Shown piece by piece: positions 14,726 through 15,606 of a stretch of DNA of 15,606 bases. A model generated the notes under the pieces. That model was given only the letters and a program-made list of their open reading frames with translations, did no database searches and was not told where the DNA came from. Position 1 is the stretch's first letter. Each line of letters opens with the position of its first letter. Made by a program: the position numbers and the translations under genes. Location of the stretch: contig JAPUJU010000204.1 of NCBI GenBank assembly GCA_027296025.1, forward strand, positions 1-15,606. Direction: 5' to 3'. Source of the DNA: a bacterium. Lineage in GTDB: Bacteria; Krumholzibacteriota; Krumholzibacteriia; WVZY01.

Positions 14726-14731
14726 TATACT
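14726..14731 (+). promoter_or_regulatory. Possible -10 box of the tRNA gene
   Basis: TATACT (5/6) lies 37 bases before the tRNA 5' end, a usual distance, and directly after the preceding stop codon. No good -35 box is visible at the right spacing. Confidence 0.35.
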
Positions 14732-14768
14732 CTATGCGTGCAGAAGTCCGGCTGGCCACCTCGATTGC

Positions 14769-14844
14769 TCCGGGGTAGTTGAGCTGGCACAACACCGCAC
14801 TGTTAATGCGGATATCGCAGGTTCGAATCCTGCCCCCGGAGCCA
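14769..14844 (+). tRNA. tRNA-Asn (GTT)
   Basis: A 76-base cloverleaf. The acceptor stem TCCGGGG pairs with CCCCGGA over 7 bp, followed by discriminator G and encoded CCA (14842-14844). The D stem is GTTG/CAAC, the anticodon stem CCGCA/TGCGG with loop CTGTTAA (anticodon GTT at 14802-14804, Asn), the variable loop ATATC, and the T stem GCAGG/CCTGC with loop TTCGAAT. No mismatches. It decodes AAC/AAU. A single isolated tRNA at the border to a different-looking region could be an integration site; see findings. Confidence 0.97.
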
Positions 14845-14863
14845 TTTCAAAAGAAGCCATTTC
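14840..14863 (+). repeat. 9-base direct repeat at the tRNA 3' end
   Basis: AGCCATTTC occurs at 14840-14848 (spanning the last acceptor base, the discriminator and CCA) and again at 14855-14863. It may be chance or the trace of a small duplication or attachment event. Confidence 0.4.
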
Positions 14864-15040
14864 CACCCGTTGACGTGGTGGACGTGGCTCTCGTGCTTAG
14901 GGGCTCCACGCTGGTTCCAATAGCGGCGTAGGTGCTTTTTCTGTGCCTGGCGGCACCACACCCTTTCTCTTCTCATTCTACAAACACAGGGCTTGCAGCG
15001 CAACCGAAAGCGATTGCTACGGGCGGTTCTTGTTCAATCC

Positions 15041-15094
15041 GGGCCGAAGAGGCCGGGTGGTGAGAGGTTTGTGATGGGATGGCCTCTTCGCCCC
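15041..15094. repeat. Long inverted repeat before the right-edge gene
   Basis: CGAAGAGGCC (15045-15054) and GGCCTCTTCG (15081-15090) are perfect complements. The arms extend to 15041 and 15094 with one mismatch, and the loop is 26 bases. It lies just upstream of the partial gene at 15114 and could be an operator, a leader structure or a replication/transfer-type site. The rest of the 269-base spacer after the tRNA (14845-15113) shows no gene. Confidence 0.55.
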
Positions 15095-15113
15095 AAACGT
15101 GGGGCGGAGACCG

Positions 15114-15606
15114 TTGGAGAATCTGGGAAAATATAAACGCTCAGTTGAAGCTCAGTTCCAGCAAAGTCTGGATAAAATGCGCGACCGCGAGTCTGACGGT
15201 CACGTGACGCCCGATCCGCCCAAACTTGAGCCGGTCAAGCCTCTCTTGCGGTCCAGCCAGAAAACCTCGCCGAGCCAATCTACAGCAAGGGGCAAAGGAC
15301 CACTGACGATGCGCCAATTCATGCCAGTTCCAAAGGCGCTCGACGACCTTGTGCTCGAGATCCTGGCGGTTAGTCGTGGAGCTGGAAACGCGTTGGGTGC
15401 TGTTCTCATCGATCTTGTGAGCCACACCAACGGTGAACGGGCCGACGTGCTTGTCTCGAATGGTGGGATCGCAAAGAGGCGGCGCATTAATCGTGGCTCG
15501 GCCGCGGCTGGTGTCAGGTGGCTACGAGAGCTGAACGTGCTTCGAAAGGAAACGCCAACTCCCGAGAGGACGCAGGAGTTGGAGAAAGCATTCGGCATGC
15601 GTTTCA
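15114..15606 (+). CDS. Unknown basic protein with possible winged-helix segment, 3'-truncated
   Basis: A frame with no stop from 15075 to the right edge; 164 codons are visible from the proposed TTG start at 15114, which has GGCGGAG a few bases upstream. GTG 15099 and ATG 15177 are alternatives, so the start is uncertain. The N-terminal 60 residues are polar and low in complexity. They are followed by 'PKALDDLVLEILAVSRGAGN', 'ALGAVLIDLVSHTNG' and 'SNGGIAKRRRINRGSAAAGV' then 'RWLRELNVL'. The last part has the helix, short strand and 'iA....in..sa..gvr.L..L' spacing of winged-helix DNA-binding domains of replication or regulatory proteins. No family is recognised. The opposite-strand frames over the same stretch are Ser/Arg-rich and look like shadows. 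Confidence 0.6.
   Translation, partial: MENLGKYKRSVEAQFQQSLDKMRDRESDGHVTPDPPKLEPVKPLLRSSQKTSPSQSTARGKGPLTMRQFMPVPKALDDLVLEILAVSRGAGNALGAVLIDLVSHTNGERADVLVSNGGIAKRRRINRGSAAAGVRWLRELNVLRKETPTPERTQELEKAFGMRF

Noticed and set aside
14803..15003. Minus-strand frame ending in 'GQDSNLRYPH' next to the tRNA
   Set aside because: This is the well-known false translation of the antisense of a tRNA 3' end.
15141..15598. Two minus-strand frames at the right edge
   Set aside because: Ser/Arg-rich shadows of the plus-strand frame, which reads through to the window end with better protein character.
1..15606. CRISPR array, insertion sequence, transposase or phage structural genes
   Set aside because: No regularly spaced repeats, no terminal inverted repeats around a transposase, and no recognisable phage proteins were found.

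Overview
This looks like a chromosomal stretch from a Gram-negative bacterium of moderately high GC content. The evidence is a porin-like beta-barrel, a second probable outer-membrane barrel (DUF481 type), a lipoprotein signal, several Sec signal peptides, a sigma-54 activator, and a tRNA gene with encoded CCA. The secreted parallel beta-helix protein ending in a 'SPCLP...C..LIGA....C' motif, next to a KNG-headed DUF481 barrel, recalls genomes of the FCB / Gemmatimonadota / Eisenbacteria / Krumholzibacteriota type. That placement is inference from protein style, not a phylogenetic result.

Layout. (1) 1-3900, plus strand: the 3' end of a solute-binding-like protein, a membrane histidine kinase starting 5 bases after its stop, and an NtrC-type sigma-54 activator. 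This is a compact operon that could sense a periplasmic ligand and activate sigma-54 promoters. (2) 3901-5378: an intergenic region with a long inverted repeat, then a TPR lipoprotein closed by a hairpin shared with the converging gene. (3) 5404-6224, minus strand: an ArsR-type repressor and an AHSA1/SRPBCC protein overlapping by 4 bases, driven by a strong promoter. A perfect 10+10 palindrome covers its -10 box and the start codon, so the mRNA is probably leaderless. (4) 6269-7897, minus strand: a secreted DUF1223 CxxC protein and a flavodoxin-fold reductase. (5) 8336-8485: a 49-residue single-pass membrane protein, facing a porin-like gene (8566-9786, minus) across a bidirectional terminator. 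(6) 10053-11288, minus strand: a DEAD-box RNA helicase of RhlE type. (7) 11629-14723, plus strand: a small exported Cys/Met-rich protein of unknown function, a DUF481 barrel, and a secreted beta-helix protein with its own consensus promoter. (8) 14769 to the right edge: tRNA-Asn, a hairpin-containing spacer, and the start of a basic protein with a possible winged-helix segment that runs off the window.

Most of the window is ordinary envelope and regulatory content. The points worth a second look are the autoregulated leaderless ArsR/AHSA1 promoter, the SBP-kinase-activator operon with a sigma-54-like site in front of the porin, the uncharacterised Cys/Met-rich exported protein, the 49-residue membrane protein, and the tRNA-flanking region at the right edge. 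No CRISPR array, transposase, insertion sequence or rRNA was seen.
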